Assembly: GCA_041666525.1 (NCBI GenBank)
Contig: JBAYGT010000004.1
Location: 62,001 to 126,000, forward strand
DNA from: JBAXTZ01 sp041666525
Lineage (GTDB): Bacteria; Bacillota; Negativicutes; JBAXTZ01
Direction: 5' to 3'
Length of the DNA: 64,000 bases
The notes under the pieces were generated by a model. The model was given only the letters and a program-made list of their open reading frames with translations, did not search any database and was not told the origin of the DNA. The position numbers were made by a program, and so were the translations under genes. This document shows positions 61,660 to 64,000 of this stretch, piece after piece (the first letter of the stretch is position 1; each line of letters opens with the position of its first letter).

Positions 61660-62748
61660 GTGAAAAAAATAGCTTTAATTACTGGCGTTACTGGTCAAGA
61701 TGGTGCGTATCTAGCGGAATTATTGTTGAATAAAGGTTACGAAGTGCATGGTATTAAGCGGCGCAGTTCATTATTTAATACTGCGCGTGTTGATCATCTT
61801 TACCGCGATTTACACGAAACTGATGTGAAATTTAAAATGCATTATGGCGACCTTACTGATGCAACAAATTTAATTCGTATCGTTCAGCAGGTGCAACCGG
61901 ATGAGATTTATAATTTGGCCGCCCAGAGCCATGTACAAGTGTCGTTTGAAACGCCAGAGTATACCGCTAATTCTGATGCGCTCGGAACGTTACGGTTACT
62001 TGAAGCTATTCGTATTCTTGGTTTAGAAAACAAGACGAAATTTTATCAAGCCTCGACTAGCGAGCTGTATGGGAAAGCCCAAGAAACGCCGCAGTCAGAA
62101 ACCACGCCGTTTTATCCGCGCAGTCCCTATGCTGCGGCCAAATTATATGCTTTTTGGATTACCGTAAACTACCGCGAAGCCTATAATATGTTTGCTTGTA
62201 ACGGAATATTATTTAACCATGAATCGCCGTTGCGTGGCGAGACTTTTGTGACGCGCAAAATTACTCGCGCCGTTGCTCGTATTAAACTGGGGTTGCAGGA
62301 AAAACTCTACCTTGGGAATCTCGATGCCAAACGTGATTGGGGTTACGCCAAGGATTATGTCGAGGCAATGTGGCTAATGTTACAGCAGGATCAACCGGAG
62401 GATTTTGTGATCGCAACTGGCGAAACTCACAGCGTACGCAGTTTTGTTGCGCGGGCGTTTTCTGAAGTTGGTATTGCGGTTGGCTGGCGTGGAAATGGTA
62501 TTGACGAGGTAGGTTATAATAAACAGACTGGCGTTGAGCTGGTGTGTATCGACAAAAAATATTTCCGGCCAACGGAAGTTGATTTGTTGTTGGGCGATCC
62601 CACTAAGGCGCAAAAATTGCTTGGCTGGCAAGCTAATACGTCGTTTGCTGAATTGGTGGCGATGATGGTGCGCGAAGATTTACTGGCGGCTGAACGTGAT
62701 TTGTTGTGTCGCGAGGCTGGTTACAAGGTAGCGGATTACCATGAGTAG
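61660..62748 (+). CDS. gmd: GDP-mannose 4,6-dehydratase
   Basis: About 362 residues, standard. The NADP loop is TGVTGQDGAYLAELLL, followed by HGIKRRSS and YAAAKLYAFW (Tyr/Lys). It converts GDP-mannose to GDP-4-keto-6-deoxymannose. The start is GTG 61660 after GGGG; the ATG at 61630 lies in the -10 element. fcl overlaps its end by 8 bp, so the pair makes GDP-L-fucose. Confidence 0.96.
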   Translation: MKKIALITGVTGQDGAYLAELLLNKGYEVHGIKRRSSLFNTARVDHLYRDLHETDVKFKMHYGDLTDATNLIRIVQQVQPDEIYNLAAQSHVQVSFETPEYTANSDALGTLRLLEAIRILGLENKTKFYQASTSELYGKAQETPQSETTPFYPRSPYAAAKLYAFWITVNYREAYNMFACNGILFNHESPLRGETFVTRKITRAVARIKLGLQEKLYLGNLDAKRDWGYAKDYVEAMWLMLQQDQPEDFVIATGETHSVRSFVARAFSEVGIAVGWRGNGIDEVGYNKQTGVELVCIDKKYFRPTEVDLLLGDPTKAQKLLGWQANTSFAELVAMMVREDLLAAERDLLCREAGYKVADYHE

Positions 62749-63679
62749 TTTTTTAAATAAGAGCGCAAAGATATTTATTGCCGGTGGGCGTGGTATGGTT
62801 GGCTCGGCAATTATTCGCAAACTTAAGGAAACCGGCTACAATAACATCTTGGTGCCGACCAGCGTAGAATTAGATTTGCGAAACCAGCAGGTGGTGGATG
62901 ATTTTTTAAAATATCAAAACCCCGATTACGTTTTTCTGACGGCTGGAAAAGTTGGTGGCATTTATGCTAACGATAATTATCCGGCAGAGTTTATTTACGA
63001 CAATTTAATGATTGCGGCTAATGTTATTCACGCCGCTTATAAGTCTGATGTAAAAAAGCTATTATTTCTTGGAAGTTCGTGTATCTACCCTAAAGATTGT
63101 CCGCAACCAATCAAAGAAGAATATTTACTGAACGGTTATTTGGAACCAACAAATGAGGCGTATGCCATCGCCAAAATTGCTGGTATTAAACTCTGTCAAT
63201 ATTACCGTAAGCAATATGGTTGTGATTTTATTGCGGCGATGCCGACGAATTTATTTGGGCCAAATGATAAATATGACTTGAATAATTCACACGTTTTACC
63301 GGCATTGATCAGAAAGTTTCATGAAGCGAAAGTGTCTAATGCAGAAGAAGTAGTGGTATGGGGAACCGGAATACCGCGCAGAGAGTTTCTTCATGTTGAT
63401 GATTTAGCCGACGCTTGTGTTTTTTTGATGCACAAATATTCTTGTTCATCAATTATAAATATTGGTAGCGGAGTAGATATTACTATAAAAGCGTTGGCTG
63501 AATTGATAAAAGAAATAGTTGATTTCTCTGGTGAAATTATTTTTGATGATTCCAAACCAGATGGTACTATGAAAAAACTGCTTGATGTAACCCAGATTAA
63601 CAATTTGGGTTGGTGCGCGTGTACTGACTTGAAAAGGGGGATAGAATCTACTTATTGCAGCTATCTTAATACATTATAA
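62741..63679 (+). CDS. fcl: GDP-L-fucose synthase
   Basis: 312 residues, close to the usual length. It epimerises and reduces the Gmd product to GDP-L-fucose. Marks are IFIAGGRGMVGSAIIRKL, FLGSSCIYPKDC and YAIAKIAGIKLC. It overlaps gmd. With the WbuB-like GT4 in the locus, a fucosyl unit in the glycan is likely, though the acceptor is unknown. Confidence 0.96.
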   Translation: MSSFLNKSAKIFIAGGRGMVGSAIIRKLKETGYNNILVPTSVELDLRNQQVVDDFLKYQNPDYVFLTAGKVGGIYANDNYPAEFIYDNLMIAANVIHAAYKSDVKKLLFLGSSCIYPKDCPQPIKEEYLLNGYLEPTNEAYAIAKIAGIKLCQYYRKQYGCDFIAAMPTNLFGPNDKYDLNNSHVLPALIRKFHEAKVSNAEEVVVWGTGIPRREFLHVDDLADACVFLMHKYSCSSIINIGSGVDITIKALAELIKEIVDFSGEIIFDDSKPDGTMKKLLDVTQINNLGWCACTDLKRGIESTYCSYLNTL

Positions 63680-63706
63680 TTTATCAAAATATTAATTGAG
63701 GTTATC

Positions 63707-64000
63707 ATGAAAATATTGTTCAGATCAAGCCGGCTTGTACTGATCGACGCCGTTTTTGCGGTAGTAAGTATTTACGCCGCTTTATTTATTCGGCTGGAAG
63801 GTAAAGTAGCTTCACCGTATTTTGGATACATTAATGATCATTTTTGGCAGCTGATTATCGCACAAATATTTATATTTTGGTTCTTTGGATTATACCATGT
63901 ATCCTGGCGCCATGCTTCAATAGTTGATGGTGTTAGAATATTCGCAGCAGCTATCGTTACTTGTATTGCCTATTTTATAATCTTCTCTGCTGTACAACGT
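63707..64000 (+). CDS. CapD/PglF/WbpM-like membrane nucleotide-sugar dehydratase, N-terminus (partial)
   Basis: 98 residues from ATG 63707 (GAGG at 63698-63701) to the window end. Three to four hydrophobic segments (LVLIDAVFAVVSIYAALFI, QLIIAQIFIFWFFGLYHV, RIFAAAIVTCIAYFIIF) match the N-terminal membrane region of polysaccharide biosynthesis proteins such as CapD, PglF and WbpM. The catalytic SDR domain would lie outside the window, so the reaction (4,6-dehydration of UDP-GlcNAc) is an inference. It follows fcl by 27 bp. Confidence 0.8.
   Translation, partial: MKILFRSSRLVLIDAVFAVVSIYAALFIRLEGKVASPYFGYINDHFWQLIIAQIFIFWFFGLYHVSWRHASIVDGVRIFAAAIVTCIAYFIIFSAVQR

Overview
The window looks like chromosomal DNA from a diderm bacterium. 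Genes for ADP-heptose precursors (gmhA, hldA, gmhB), a Wza-like export protein with a signal peptide, and heptosyltransferase-type enzymes point to an outer membrane with LPS. A GlgC/GlgD pair, a leucine-dehydrogenase-type enzyme and a ThiT-type thiamine transporter are typical of Bacillota. Together these suggest a diderm Bacillota-like lineage such as Negativicutes, or an uncultured relative, but the sequence does not settle the taxonomy. All 61 genes called here, including one cut off at each end, lie on the + strand. No rRNA, tRNA, CRISPR array, transposase or integrase was seen. No gap between genes exceeds 300 bases; the longest, about 190 bases, holds a TPP riboswitch.

Region 1 (1-25 kb) is housekeeping. 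A glycogen operon (glgC end, glgD, glgA, glgP) continues into deoC and a leucine-dehydrogenase-type gene and ends at a terminator. Then come a PHP phosphoesterase with rlmH, a nucleoside-type MFS permease, glnS with an OPT transporter, and a complete glycine cleavage operon (gcvT, gcvH, gcvPA, gcvPB, lpdA) with the lipoate ligase lplA and a drug-type MFS exporter. A TPP riboswitch plus terminator precedes thiT. The heptose operon follows: gmhA, an unknown 130-aa gene, hldA, an S23-type four-helix-bundle gene and gmhB.

Region 2 (25-64 kb) is a large surface-glycan locus, visibly AT-richer, especially at 42-51 kb. It starts with rfbB and the export/chain-length/tyrosine-kinase set, then a GDP-sugar-type legionaminic acid pathway (legB, legC, legG, legI, a legH candidate, ptmE-like, ptmF-like). 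An unusual block follows: SpsF-like cytidylyltransferase, class III aminotransferase, nitrilase-fold hydrolase, SDR and two Gfo/Idh oxidoreductases. Next are two tandem unrecognised glycosyltransferases, a sialyltransferase-like protein, flippase, polymerase, two GT9 enzymes, an amidotransferase trio with HisH/HisF paralogues, a bi-domain dehydrogenase/SDR/heparinase-like/GT4 module, a WecC-like dehydrogenase, a compact initiating sugar transferase, gmd and fcl. A CapD/PglF-like membrane protein is cut by the window end. The set suggests a capsule or O-antigen containing legionaminic acid (possibly amidinated), a uronic acid and GDP-fucose-derived sugar.

The most unusual signal is a family of degenerate repeats with a 7-bp period, many forming inverted pairs, at eight places in the first 25 kb and none noticed in the glycan locus. 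Two lie in frame inside lpdA. Two flank the S23-type gene as inverted copies, and one of these supplies the N-terminus of GmhB, so the peptide NFKFQNS occurs in both LpdA and GmhB. This looks like a small S23-associated repeat element that can be tolerated inside proteins.
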